From an uncultured Cytophagaceae bacterium (GTDB lineage: Bacteria > Bacteroidota > Bacteroidia > Cytophagales > Spirosomataceae), in contig CAILUB010000179.1 of assembly GCA_903837305.1 (NCBI GenBank), forward strand, positions 1 to 34,130: 34,130 nt of DNA. The letters run 5' to 3'. Below the pieces are notes generated by a model. That model did not search any database. It saw only the letters and a program-made list of their open reading frames with translations, and was not told the DNA's origin. This document shows, piece by piece, positions 8,615-17,871 of the stretch. The stretch's first letter is position 1. Every line of letters begins with the position of its first letter. The position numbers were made by a program, and so were the translations under genes.

Positions 8615-8725
8615 AACTTCTCATTCGGATGGCATTAGCCACTCAATCAGTTCGAAATATTTATTTAATTTATCCATATAAATTTTTATGAATATTTTCA
8701 GATATATCGTTGCATAAAGGTAAAA

Positions 8726-9550
8726 ATGAATAAACTATTAAAGAACAAAACCATCTTTATCTCTGGTGCTAGTAGAGGAATTGGGAGATCAATTGCCTTA
8801 AGGGCGGCTATGGATGGAGCTAATATAGTCATAGCTGCAAAGACAGCAGAGCCACATCCTGCATTACCAGGTACGGTTTATACGGTCGCTAAAGAAGTCG
8901 AGGCAATGGGTGGAAAAGCTTTGCCAATCATAGTAGATGTCCGCAATGAGCAGAGCATTGAAGATGCAGTGAATAAAACAATAGAGGAATTTGGTGGTTT
9001 AGATATTCTTATTAATAACGCCAGCGCAATTAGTCTGACTAAAACTGAAAATACCCCAAGTAAAAGGTTTGATTTAATGTTTGATATCAATGTAAGGGGG
9101 AGTTATTTATGCTCAAAAGTCTGCATTCCGCATTTAAAAAAATCTCAAAACCCACACATTCTCTCACTTTCACCGCCTTTAAATTTGCAGGCCAAGTGGT
9201 TTGCTGAGCATACGCCCTACACCATGTCTAAATTCGCAATGAGTATGTTGATAATGGGCTTAGCAGAGGAGTTAAAGGATGCCGGAATTTCGGCAAATGC
9301 TTTATGGCCCAAAACTATCATCGCTACATCAGCGTTAAAGATTGCCAAACCTGGTTTCGATGAATTGGCGCGGACGCCAGAAATAATGTCTGACGCAGCT
9401 TATGAAATTATTACCTCACCAAGAGGTAATATAACTGGTCGATTTTACTTAGATGAAGAGATTTTACGAGAAAGAGGTGTGAGTGACTTTAGCGCCTACT
9501 TAGTCACGCCAGGAATTGAGCCAATGATTGATTTATTTGTAGAGCCTTAA
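8726..9550 (+). CDS. SDR-family oxidoreductase, HSDL2-like
   Basis: This is an intact 274-aa short-chain dehydrogenase. The NADP-binding motif SGASRGIG is at 13-20, NNAS at 97-100 (NNAG in most SDRs), the catalytic Ser in SLS at 147-149, and Tyr165 and Lys169 in YTMSK. The extra AAKTAEPHPALPGT segment after the second strand and the ALWPKTIIAT stretch are hallmarks of the hydroxysteroid dehydrogenase-like 2 group. That group is usually found with acyl-CoA and isoprenoid catabolism genes, and its substrate is poorly defined. Two sibling SDR genes in this window have decayed while this one is kept. It has its own promoter region and converges on the thiolase gene with only 20 bp between stops. 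Confidence 0.85.
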   Translation: MNKLLKNKTIFISGASRGIGRSIALRAAMDGANIVIAAKTAEPHPALPGTVYTVAKEVEAMGGKALPIIVDVRNEQSIEDAVNKTIEEFGGLDILINNASAISLTKTENTPSKRFDLMFDINVRGSYLCSKVCIPHLKKSQNPHILSLSPPLNLQAKWFAEHTPYTMSKFAMSMLIMGLAEELKDAGISANALWPKTIIATSALKIAKPGFDELARTPEIMSDAAYEIITSPRGNITGRFYLDEEILRERGVSDFSAYLVTPGIEPMIDLFVEP

Positions 9551-9570
9551 GATCTTATTGGGCCAAGGAC

Positions 9571-10755
9571 TCAAACTTTTTCATAAATCGTCACTACGCA
9601 TGCGCCACCCAACCCAAGATTATGCTGTAGCGCCAATCTTGCTCCTGGTACTTGACGTTGTTCTGCCGTACCCCTTAACTGTTGAATTAATTCCGTACAT
9701 TGTGCTAGACCAGTCGCACCTAACGGATGTCCTTTGGATAGCAGTCCTCCAGACGGGTTGGTGACAAATTTACCGCCATAGGTGTTATCGCCATCTTCAA
9801 TAAATTTCTCAGCCCCGCCTTTGGGACAGAGACCCAATGCCTCATATGAGATCAGCTCATTCTGCGCGAAGCAGTCATGTAACTCGATGACATCGATATC
9901 CTCTGGAGAAACACCAGCCTTGTTATAAGCCTCCTGAACGGCAGTTTCCGTCATATTAAATCCGACAACTTCACGCATATCCTTTCCCTCTAGCGCAATG
10001 GGCTTATCGGTAGACATTGTTTGTGATTTAATTCGAACAATTGGAGTAATGTTATGGCGTTTTAAGAATGCCTCGGAGCAGAGGATTGCGGCAGCTGCTC
10101 CGCAAGTTGGAGGACAGGCCATAAGTTTAGTTAAAACACCCGGCCAAATCGCATGTGATTCCATGACTTCTTCGACTGTAAAAGCTTTTTTTAAAAGGGC
10201 TATAGGATTATTGGACCCATGACGACTTGCTTTTGCTCTTACCTTAGCGAACGTTTCTAACTTAGTACCGAATTCATGCATGTGTGCCAAGCCAGCGCCA
10301 CCAAAGTAGCGGATGGTGAGCGGTAAATTATCTTGATTAACAAGTTTCTGTGTCACCTCATCAAATAGATCAAAAGGGGTAGGCCGGTCATTAAATTGAA
10401 GTCCCAATGCTCCTGGAACCATTTCTTCAAATCCAAACGCTAAAGCACAGTCGGTCAGGTCGCCTTCAATCGCCTGTCGGGCCAAAAAAAGTGCAGTGGA
10501 ACCTGTTGCACAATTATTGTTAACGTTAATAATAGGTATCCCAGTCATTCCAACGTTGTAAAGGGCTCTCTGTCCCGCAGTGGAATCAGCATAAACGTAA
10601 CCAGCATAGGCCTGTCCTATATCTTTAAATTCAATTGAAGCATCAGCGATAGCAGTTTTTATTGCAAGGCTAGCCATATCAGGGTAGTGAGCACTGGTAC
10701 CAGGTTTTAAAAATGGAGTAATGCCAACCCCAATTACATATACATTGTTACTCAT
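9571..10755 (-). CDS. SCPx-type thiolase (acetyl-CoA acetyltransferase / lipid-transfer protein family)
   Basis: The 394-aa protein is of the thiolase branch related to sterol carrier protein X. Nucleophile Cys82 lies in NNNCATGSTALF. His293 is in HDCFAQNE, His343 in KGHPLGATG, and Cys386 in LGLGGACVV. ATG at 10755 has GAAGGG eight bases upstream. Such enzymes cleave branched or bulky beta-ketoacyl-CoA esters in sterol, bile-acid side-chain and isoprenoid catabolism. In this context it is a good candidate to split the beta-ketoacyl-CoA made after ketone carboxylation. It is transcribed alone and divergently from the pseudogene-led operon, sharing the 240-bp region that contains regulatory element copy B. 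Confidence 0.85.
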   Translation of the reverse strand: MSNNVYVIGVGITPFLKPGTSAHYPDMASLAIKTAIADASIEFKDIGQAYAGYVYADSTAGQRALYNVGMTGIPIINVNNNCATGSTALFLARQAIEGDLTDCALAFGFEEMVPGALGLQFNDRPTPFDLFDEVTQKLVNQDNLPLTIRYFGGAGLAHMHEFGTKLETFAKVRAKASRHGSNNPIALLKKAFTVEEVMESHAIWPGVLTKLMACPPTCGAAAAILCSEAFLKRHNITPIVRIKSQTMSTDKPIALEGKDMREVVGFNMTETAVQEAYNKAGVSPEDIDVIELHDCFAQNELISYEALGLCPKGGAEKFIEDGDNTYGGKFVTNPSGGLLSKGHPLGATGLAQCTELIQQLRGTAEQRQVPGARLALQHNLGLGGACVVTIYEKV

Positions 10756-10900
10756 GTTTATAACCCTTCAATATTGAGCTCATCATAGTCTATTGTTATC
10801 AAATACTTATTGAATTATGTTCTTAAATTTATACCAATAAATTAGTTTAAGCATATATTGTTTTGCTAAAAAAATACGATAAAAAAATAATTGGTAATTA

Positions 10901-10929
10901 CCCGTAAATAAAACTACCCGTTTGGATAG
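10901..10929 (+). promoter_or_regulatory. Copy B of the shared 29-bp promoter element
   Basis: This block is 25/29 identical to 511-539. It is preceded by a perfect palindrome GGTAATTACC (10893-10902). It also contributes ACTACCC (10913-10919) to an inverted repeat with GGGTAGT (10932-10938). A plausible -10 box TATAAA follows at 10949-10954, with no good -35, as expected for an activator-dependent promoter. The element sits between the divergent thiolase gene and the operon that contains the CoA ligase and the MalT-like regulator, and could serve both. The regulator-site pairing is inference. Confidence 0.55.
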
Positions 10930-10995
10930 GGGGGTAGTATTTTCTGGGTATAAAATTAATTAATTGCATTTATTCGCACCTTTTGTAAAAAAATT

Positions 10996-11772
10996 TTGAT
11001 GTTCAATTTGAGTGGACGGGTTGCATTCGTTACTGATGAAGTTAGTGAGATTGATTTGAATACCAATAATCTACTTGCTAAATCCGAAACAAAGGTAGTT
11101 TTTAAAGATATTAATCGGGGGAAAGGGGATCGCCCTTCAAGAGATCACAAATCTTTGATGTTTTTTCCTGAATTTATTCATTAAGATGTTACTGATGAAA
11201 AACGATTGGATGACGTCGTTGACTATATTGAATCTCGATTTGGAGGACTTGATCTCCTTGTTAAGGATGCAGGAATATTTTTAATTGGTTCTGTAGAGGT
11301 CATAACCTTAAAGAATTGGTAAAAGAGAATCGATTTAAATTTAAATAGCGTCTTTATGAGCACCAAGGCCGGCATCAAAGCAATGAAGAAATTTGGAGAA
11401 AGTATCATTAATGTTTGCTCAATTAAGGATATCGTAGATAAATTATTAATACCTTCCTGCAAGGCAAGCAAGGGCGGAGTAAGAATATTCAAAAAATTAG
11501 CAGCATGGCATTGCGCCGATCAAAACTATCCTGTTCGTATCAATTCTATTCATCCTGATTTTGTTATTAATTCTATGGTATCTGGCGCAATGACGATAGT
11601 GAGATCAAGCGAAGCAGAAGTCTTTGGAGCAAATGTAATGAACAGAATTTCTATTAAACGTTTTGTAACAGCAGATGAAATAGTATGTCCAATTTTATTT
11701 CTTGCATCAGAAGCATCAAGTTACATGACTGGATCTGAGTTGGTTGTTGATGGCGGAATGAAGGTAAGATAA
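10996..11772 (+). pseudogene. Full-length SDR pseudogene with two in-frame stops
   Basis: A single frame of 259 codons aligns with an entire SDR from LSGRVAFVT to the C-terminal GSELVVDGGM. It is interrupted by TAA at 11182-11184 and TAA at 11320-11322, with no frameshift. The key residues are also gone. TGaasGIG has become TDEVSEID, NNAG has become VKDAG, and the catalytic Tyr of YxASK is Cys (CKASKGGV). The downstream part from ATG 11356 (138 codons) is open but lacks the NAD-binding half. Downstream genes follow after 42 bp. The gene probably once encoded an alcohol dehydrogenase of the ketone pathway, comparable to 1-phenylethanol dehydrogenase next to apc genes; that role is inference. 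Confidence 0.8.
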
Positions 11773-11814
11773 ATAATCTTTAAAAATTGCAAACTTTAAT
11801 AAATAGATAAAAAT

Positions 11815-12933
11815 ATGAGCAAACAGAAAGTAGTTGTATATGGAGCATCGGGCTATACAGGTAGATTGGTCTGTGAGTATTTGCGTGAATTAAACATCCC
11901 ATTTATTGCTGCCGGACGTAATGCTAAGCGAATTCAAGAAGTGATGAATTGCATACCTGGCATTGAAACAGCAAATTATAGAGTTGTAGAGGTTAAACAC
12001 GAAGTAGATGCCTTGGCCAAGCTGTTTGATCAAGCGGAGGTTGTCTGCAATATGGTTGGCCCGTTTATTAAGCTTGGCCAACAAGTTGTAGAAGCTTGTT
12101 TAAAGGCGAATTGTCACTATCTAGATACTACCGGTGAGCAGGACTGGCTCTTATATGCTCAATCTGAATGGGGTGATAAGTTTGCAAAACAAAAGTTGCT
12201 ACTATCACCTGGTATTGCTCATATGTACACAACTGGGGAGATCGCTGCAAATATTTGCCTTGAAACTCCAGGTGTTGATACTTTGGATATCTTAACTCTG
12301 TGGAAAGGACTTCCAACAATTTCTTCAACTCAAACAATTTTCACAATATTGAAGGCTAACTGGTACTACTTGGAGGAGAATAAGTTGGTAGAGTGGAAGC
12401 CAGGGCAATCTTATGAGGTCAATGTACCAGGCCAACATGAACAAACTCTTGTTTTGCCGTGGGGCGGCACAAGTCATCCCGTTTGGTTTGAAAAAGATCC
12501 CCGCGTTGCAACTTGTAAGGTTTTGGGAGGGGTATTTTCTCGAGAAGTCATGCAGGGCGTAATAGAAGCCCAAAAAATGATTGAAGATAAGATTAAAACT
12601 CTACCCTTGAGTGAGCAAGAGAACGCATTGTCTGCTATTGCTAGCTCAGTCCAAGGATCTATGCCTCCAAGGGAGAATCCTAGAATTAATAAGTCTGTAG
12701 ATTCGGTATACGCATCTGGGCCCTTGACACGAGTTCATTGCGTCATTTACGGAAATTGCAACTATAAGCAAACTGGATTACTTCAGGCTTATGCAGCACG
12801 ATCCTTGCTTATGGAAAAACCAAAACGTATTGGGCTCGCATCTGCTTGTCAAGCATTTGGACATAGAAATTTATTGGGTATTTTAAGAAATTTTGGATTA
12901 GTGATGAATCCAGTCGTGACGATACAAAATTGA
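11815..12933 (+). CDS. Saccharopine dehydrogenase-like NAD(P)-binding protein
   Basis: The 372-aa protein begins with a Rossmann motif (VVVYGASGYTGRLVCEYL), then IPFIAAGRNAKRI. After this come VVCNMVGPFIKLGQQVVEACLKANCHYLDTTGE and a long C-terminal domain. This is the saccharopine dehydrogenase-like / trans-acting enoyl reductase superfamily, whose members act as oxidoreductases on varied substrates. No lysine-biosynthesis gene is nearby, so true saccharopine metabolism is very unlikely. It lies 26 bp before the CoA ligase and shares its transcription unit, so it probably acts on a pathway intermediate or CoA ester. I cannot name the reaction. Confidence 0.65.
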   Translation: MSKQKVVVYGASGYTGRLVCEYLRELNIPFIAAGRNAKRIQEVMNCIPGIETANYRVVEVKHEVDALAKLFDQAEVVCNMVGPFIKLGQQVVEACLKANCHYLDTTGEQDWLLYAQSEWGDKFAKQKLLLSPGIAHMYTTGEIAANICLETPGVDTLDILTLWKGLPTISSTQTIFTILKANWYYLEENKLVEWKPGQSYEVNVPGQHEQTLVLPWGGTSHPVWFEKDPRVATCKVLGGVFSREVMQGVIEAQKMIEDKIKTLPLSEQENALSAIASSVQGSMPPRENPRINKSVDSVYASGPLTRVHCVIYGNCNYKQTGLLQAYAARSLLMEKPKRIGLASACQAFGHRNLLGILRNFGLVMNPVVTIQN

Positions 12934-12959
12934 TGCAGTTTGCAAAGGGGTAATTCATA

Positions 12960-14492
12960 ATGCGGTTGACAGATTATTTAGACAAGGGCGCAATGCTAGG
13001 TGAAGAGCGGCCCTGCTTGACCATGCTTGACAAGACATTAAGTTATCTGCAAACGCAAAAGTTAAGCTATAAAATTGCCCGTGTTCTTCAGCTCCTAGGA
13101 GTTAAGCCAGGTTCCAAAGTGGCAATATTGTCAGCAAATGAGCCCACGGCTTTCGCCTGTGTTTTTGGTATTTCAAGAGCTGGTGCCGTTTGGTGTCCCA
13201 TCAACCCACGTAGTGAAGCCAATGAAAATAGTTTTGTTTTAAATGCTTTTGATTGTGAGTGCTTAATTTTTCAATCTTCCTTTGAAGTGCTCGTTGAAAA
13301 AATGCTCCCAGATTTACCAAATATGAAGACGTTAATTTGTCTAGATAAGAAATTATCTATAGCAACATCGTTATCTGAGTATATGAATACAGTTAGCGAT
13401 GAGCCAATCTTGATTAAACCTATTGATGATTTAGCGATGATCGCCGGAACTGGTGGGACTACAGGTCAACCTAAAGGTGTTATGTTGACTGGCAGAAATA
13501 TTGAAACAATGTCTGCTCTTACTTTAGTGGGGTTTCCATATGAAGGTCGTCCTGCATATTTAGCAATGACGCCATTAACTCATGCCGCAGGCGTTTTATG
13601 CTTTCCAATTATGTTACTCGGTGGGCGAATTGTAATGACAAGTAAGGCAGATTTGGGAGAGTATTTGCAACTAATTGAACAGTTCAAAATTACTCATTCT
13701 TTTTTGCCGCCCACTTTGATCTATATGTTGTTGCAGAGCCCATATTTATCTAAAACAGATACATCTAGTCTGCAATGTCTTTGGTATGGGGCTGCTCCAA
13801 TTTCGCCAGCCAGATTGGAGGAGGCAATCTTACGTTTGGGGCCAATTATGGGCCAATTTTTTGGTCAAACTGAGGCGCCAATGATGATTTCAATGATGTC
13901 ACCAAAAGATCACTTTAATGAGGATGGCAGCATCGCTAGGCATCGATTATCCTCTGCCGGAAAACCAAGCCCACTAGTTCAGGTGGCTGCTATGGATAAT
14001 GATGGTAAGTTGCTCGATATCGGCGAAAAAGGCGAAATCGTAGTTCGAGGTTCATTGGTGATGCCTGGATATTACAAAAATGAAAAGGCTACTGCAGAGT
14101 CCTCCATATTTGGATGGCATCACACTGGAGATATAGGATATATAGATAAAGAAGGTTATCTCTATATAGTGGATAGGGCAAAAGATATGATTATCACGGG
14201 TGGATTTAATGTCTACTCTGTAGAGGTGGAGCAGGCCTTAATGCAGCATCCCGGGGTACTTGATTGTGCAGTCGTTGGTATGCCAGACGAGAAGTGGGGG
14301 GAGAGAGTTGTTGCTGTACTGCAATTAAATCCAGATTGTAAAGATCATCCCGATAGCTTTAAGCAATTTGTCAAGGAGCTTATTGGCAGCGTTAAGGCTC
14401 CAAAGCAAATTGAGGTATGGTCTGATTTGCCTAAATCTAAAGTTGGAAAAGTTTTGAAAAAAGAAATTCGAGCAACTTTAATGGCAAATTAA
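12960..14492 (+). CDS. AMP-forming acyl-CoA ligase, candidate beta-keto-acid:CoA ligase
   Basis: The 510-aa member of the ANL superfamily carries the P-loop GTGGTTGQPKG (about 163-173), FGQTEAP, HHTGDIGYIDKEGYLYIVDR, the hinge segment KDMIITGGFNVYSVEVEQAL, and the catalytic lysine region PKSKVGKVLKKEI near the C-terminus. AAGGGG at about 12945 supports the ATG. The acid substrate is unknown. By analogy to benzoylacetate:CoA ligase, which follows acetophenone carboxylase in Aromatoleum, it could activate the beta-keto acid made by the carboxylase. The second ligase in the window (17868-19535) looks more like a medium-chain fatty-acid enzyme, so this one is the better partner. Confidence 0.85.
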   Translation: MRLTDYLDKGAMLGEERPCLTMLDKTLSYLQTQKLSYKIARVLQLLGVKPGSKVAILSANEPTAFACVFGISRAGAVWCPINPRSEANENSFVLNAFDCECLIFQSSFEVLVEKMLPDLPNMKTLICLDKKLSIATSLSEYMNTVSDEPILIKPIDDLAMIAGTGGTTGQPKGVMLTGRNIETMSALTLVGFPYEGRPAYLAMTPLTHAAGVLCFPIMLLGGRIVMTSKADLGEYLQLIEQFKITHSFLPPTLIYMLLQSPYLSKTDTSSLQCLWYGAAPISPARLEEAILRLGPIMGQFFGQTEAPMMISMMSPKDHFNEDGSIARHRLSSAGKPSPLVQVAAMDNDGKLLDIGEKGEIVVRGSLVMPGYYKNEKATAESSIFGWHHTGDIGYIDKEGYLYIVDRAKDMIITGGFNVYSVEVEQALMQHPGVLDCAVVGMPDEKWGERVVAVLQLNPDCKDHPDSFKQFVKELIGSVKAPKQIEVWSDLPKSKVGKVLKKEIRATLMAN

Positions 14493-14559
14493 TTGACCCG
14501 ATAGTAGTTTAATTACTAATGTATTCTAGTGAAATAAATATAATAATAAGGCTAATTTG

Positions 14560-17289
14560 ATGAAGCTGGAATTAGGAAATACCGATGAAATTCTGTCGCA
14601 TAAATTATTTCCACCAGTAAGTTATGGAGGGGCAATTTTAAGAAAAAGACTGTTAGATGACGTTATTAACCGCCCTGAAGGTACTAGGGGGGTTATTTTC
14701 CAGGCTCCCGCTGGATTCGGTAAGACCACAAGTCTTCAGCAAGCCATGGAAGCTTTTAAGAATAGAGGATGGAACTCGGGTTGGTTATCGTGTGACGAAG
14801 GTGATAATGACCCCCAGAGATTTCAGCTTCACGTACAAGCCTTACTTTCACCCAACAATATTTTCAGCGGCTCAGAAAATACCAACGACACTTCATTGAT
14901 AAGGCTTGCAGAGTCTATTTTGCATGGTTTTTTAAATACTAAAACACCTACTATTTTATTATTTGATGAGTTTCAAGCTATTCATAACGAGTCAGTAAAA
15001 AACTTCTTTAAATTTATTTTGCCAAGATTACCGAAGCATGTTTTAATTTTCATAGGTACGCGAACTGAACCAGATATTGGGCTCTCCACTCTTTTAGCGC
15101 ACCAGGTGGTGATATTGTTTCAATCAGACTATCTCAAGTTTTCGGATGAGGAAGTTCAGGATTTCTTTTTACGTTCAAATAATTTAGAAATGAGCAAAGA
15201 AGAGGTTGAGGCAATTAATTCCCATGCTCAGGGTTGGCCTGCAGCACTTCAACTATTTCGCTTAGCATTAAAAAATCCTGATGTACGGTCATCGCTTTCC
15301 AAGTTAGATTTAAATACTCCTAGAACCTTAACAGAGTATTTAGCTGACAATATTCTCAGCGGCCAACCAAAAAATATACAAGAATTTCTCATTAAAACTT
15401 CAATCCTTAGAAAGATGTCTGGCGACTTATGTGACTTTGTCACTGGAATAGAAAATTCTCAAAAAATATTGGATCTTTTGGAAAAGGGCGGGCTGTTTAT
15501 TTCATCAATTGGTTGCGATAACTATTGGTTTAAGTACCACAGCTTGTTTTCATCATTCTTAAAAAGCATCTTAGAGGAATCTTATGCAATTCAGATTCCT
15601 AAAATTCATAATCAAGCGGCAAAATGGTTTTTTGAACAGAATATGCATGAAGATGCGCTTCATCATGCTTTGGCAGCGGGAGAGCATGCATTCGCAGCAG
15701 AGATCTTGAATGATTGGGGCTCAGATTTAGTTATTAATATAAATTTAGTTACCATGGAGCGCTGGTATGATCGCATTCCATTTGAGCAAATTCAAACTCG
15801 AATGGACTTAGCAATAAAGTCTGCCTATGCTCTTCTTTTTTTACGACGTCGCGATAAATTAATCCAGTTAGTTGATTTATTGAAAACAACAAGACAACAA
15901 ATTCCTCTTGAATGCAATCAACCAATTCGGCAAAATTTATTTCTAGCAATGGCCAAACTATTTGACGATGATTTGCCTGCATCTATGGTCATTTTGGAGG
16001 AATCAAAAATCCTAGAATTACCGTTACCGCAAGGTTTTGCAGCGTTTGAACTAGCAGCAGCGGCTAATTTATACGCATTCGGAAAGCTATTAAAGGGAGA
16101 TTTTGAGGGTGTTCGAATATCACTTTTATTAGCAAAGAATTGTGCAAGTCAAATTAGATCATCCTTTAGTAATGGGTATACCTTGGCTGTTGAGTGTATT
16201 TCTCTAATTATTCAAGGCAGGCTAAAGGAGGTAACTGGTATTTTCGGCTCGTCAGAAGCTATCTTTAGGAATCAAAAATTTAATAATATAGAAATCAAAA
16301 CTCCAGCAGCGTTAGCAGTATGTCAAATTTGGACTTTATATGAATCAAATCAAATTGGTGCGGCTTGTAGTATATGGTCCCGCTATGAGGAGGAGATCAC
16401 AAGTGCTTTGGTTCCTGACTTCATGGCTATTGGACATATATTTGCCTCTCGTGCATATTTTTTGAGAGGGGAGTTAGGTAAGGCAAATGCTATTTTAGAT
16501 TCACTTGAGCGCATAAGTCATTCAAGCCAGTGGGGACGAATCGTTAATTTGGTTAATTTAGAGCGAATTAGGATTTCATTTTTAAGCAATCCCTCACTCG
16601 CAAATCATCAAATTATGCTGTCGCGAATTAAGAAAAGGCATTGCGTGGATGAGTATTTTCCTTTATCCGAATTCATATGTAGCGAGATTTACATTTCAAT
16701 TAAATTGTTAATTCAATCCCGCGATTTTATTTCCGCAAAGAAGATTATTACAAGCGAGATTTCAAATTTTCAAGGTAGAACTTATCTCATCATTAAATTG
16801 CAGATATTAAATTCTCTATTAGAGAATGCTAAGCTGAATCATCGAGAAGCGAAAAGAATTTTAAGTCAGGCTCTTCGTATGGCTCATACGGGGGGCTATG
16901 TGCGCTCCTTTCTTGATGAAGGCCCTGAAATTATCAGCTTAATAGCTGAAATATATGACTCTGCAAAGGTAGCCACCTCTGAGGATAATTCTATAAATAT
17001 TGAATACAATAATTTTTTAAGGAGATTGCTGGTTGATGCAGGGGCCGACGTAAATGAGTCCAGCTTTAGTCAGCCTTCTGTAGAAAAACTTGATCTCCAC
17101 TTCTCCAATCGCCAACTAGAAATTGTTAAATTATTAGTAGATGGAAAATCAAATAAAGAAATCGCAGCATGTATGTTTATTTCAGAAAATACTGTTAAGT
17201 TTCACTTGAAAAACATATTTAGTGAGCTGAACATAAGCAATAGATCACAAGCCATTAAAGTCGCTAAAGAGCAGAATCTGATTAATTAA
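14560..17289 (+). CDS. MalT-like (LAL) LuxR-family transcriptional regulator
   Basis: The protein has 909 aa from ATG 14560; a TTG three bases earlier is less likely, and AAGG lies about eight bases upstream. Walker A is at 48-57 (QAPAGFGKTT) and Walker B at 131-137 (TILLFDE), followed by a winged-helix region and a long helical, TPR-like sensor domain (about 350-780). A C-terminal LuxR-type HTH runs from about residue 845, with RQLEIVKLLVDGKSNKEIA then ISENTVKFHLKNI. Members of this class (MalT, AlkS, AcoK) are ATP-dependent activators that respond to a small inducer. Being last in the operon it probably senses a pathway metabolite and activates the promoters carrying the shared 29-bp element. 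The target is inference. Confidence 0.85.
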   Translation: MKLELGNTDEILSHKLFPPVSYGGAILRKRLLDDVINRPEGTRGVIFQAPAGFGKTTSLQQAMEAFKNRGWNSGWLSCDEGDNDPQRFQLHVQALLSPNNIFSGSENTNDTSLIRLAESILHGFLNTKTPTILLFDEFQAIHNESVKNFFKFILPRLPKHVLIFIGTRTEPDIGLSTLLAHQVVILFQSDYLKFSDEEVQDFFLRSNNLEMSKEEVEAINSHAQGWPAALQLFRLALKNPDVRSSLSKLDLNTPRTLTEYLADNILSGQPKNIQEFLIKTSILRKMSGDLCDFVTGIENSQKILDLLEKGGLFISSIGCDNYWFKYHSLFSSFLKSILEESYAIQIPKIHNQAAKWFFEQNMHEDALHHALAAGEHAFAAEILNDWGSDLVININLVTMERWYDRIPFEQIQTRMDLAIKSAYALLFLRRRDKLIQLVDLLKTTRQQIPLECNQPIRQNLFLAMAKLFDDDLPASMVILEESKILELPLPQGFAAFELAAAANLYAFGKLLKGDFEGVRISLLLAKNCASQIRSSFSNGYTLAVECISLIIQGRLKEVTGIFGSSEAIFRNQKFNNIEIKTPAALAVCQIWTLYESNQIGAACSIWSRYEEEITSALVPDFMAIGHIFASRAYFLRGELGKANAILDSLERISHSSQWGRIVNLVNLERIRISFLSNPSLANHQIMLSRIKKRHCVDEYFPLSEFICSEIYISIKLLIQSRDFISAKKIITSEISNFQGRTYLIIKLQILNSLLENAKLNHREAKRILSQALRMAHTGGYVRSFLDEGPEIISLIAEIYDSAKVATSEDNSINIEYNNFLRRLLVDAGADVNESSFSQPSVEKLDLHFSNRQLEIVKLLVDGKSNKEIAACMFISENTVKFHLKNIFSELNISNRSQAIKVAKEQNLIN

Positions 17290-17298
17290 ATTGTTCCG

Positions 17299-17871
17299 TT
17301 AGATTTTTTTAGGTTTATAAAAACTTGGATAATAAGTCAGAACAGCTGATCCACTCTCGTCCCATGCTTTACAGGTTCCGATAAAGTGAGGGCGTTGTAA
17401 ATTCAAACTTTCGTTGAAATGCATTGCGCTTGGTATGGTCTGATATGCAGCAGTAGCTATTCCTTGTAATAACTCCCTTAAATGAGTGCAGCCATCACTT
17501 CCGCCAATGTGCTCATTTACTTTATTTCTCCAGCCCTTCCCAATTTGAATTCCAATGAGAGATCTCATGGGTGGGATTGCCTCTTTGCAGTCCATTAATG
17601 GATGTTTAATCATCGTTGTCGCTATATCAATGATAAATAAATCATTATTCAAAGTTAGTCGAATCCACATATCATGAATAAAATCGCCCGCCTGCCAAGT
17701 CCTCTCTTGCACCTTTAAGATGTTGGGCTTTGAATCTTGAAGATGGCCATCAATATCCCATAATCCGTCTGTTCTTTCATATCCAGAGAATGTAATTGAA
17801 CGCGTATGGGAATGTTTTCTACTCGTTGGCAACGGCAGATTTGAGTTCGATTCTAGTGTTGAGCTAATCAT
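17299..17871 (-). CDS. DUF2889 domain protein
   Basis: The 190-aa protein has the DUF2889 signature: SGYERTDGLWDIDGHLQDSKP, an invariant-looking HDMWIRLTLNNDLFI, a C-terminal IGGSDGCTHLRELL and a conserved AYQT. Function is unknown in the family. Members are common next to acyl-CoA ligases and beta-oxidation genes in beta- and gamma-proteobacteria. Its start codon overlaps the stop of the upstream CoA ligase as ATGA, so it is translationally coupled to that enzyme. The conserved His, Asp and Cys residues could bind a metal or catalyse hydrolysis, but nothing in the sequence proves it. The stop is nine bases from the convergent stop of the LAL regulator. Confidence 0.75.
   Translation of the reverse strand: MISSTLESNSNLPLPTSRKHSHTRSITFSGYERTDGLWDIDGHLQDSKPNILKVQERTWQAGDFIHDMWIRLTLNNDLFIIDIATTMIKHPLMDCKEAIPPMRSLIGIQIGKGWRNKVNEHIGGSDGCTHLRELLQGIATAAYQTIPSAMHFNESLNLQRPHFIGTCKAWDESGSAVLTYYPSFYKPKKI

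Noticed and set aside
9558..9764. Short + strand ORF at the convergent gene ends
   Set aside because: Antisense to the C-terminus of the SCPx-type thiolase.
11356..11772. Independent 138-codon gene
   Set aside because: It is the same frame as, and the C-terminal part of, the interrupted SDR, lacks the cofactor-binding half and has the catalytic Tyr replaced.
11815..12933. Lysine-pathway saccharopine dehydrogenase
   Set aside because: Only the general fold matches, and the surroundings are ketone and acyl-CoA catabolism.
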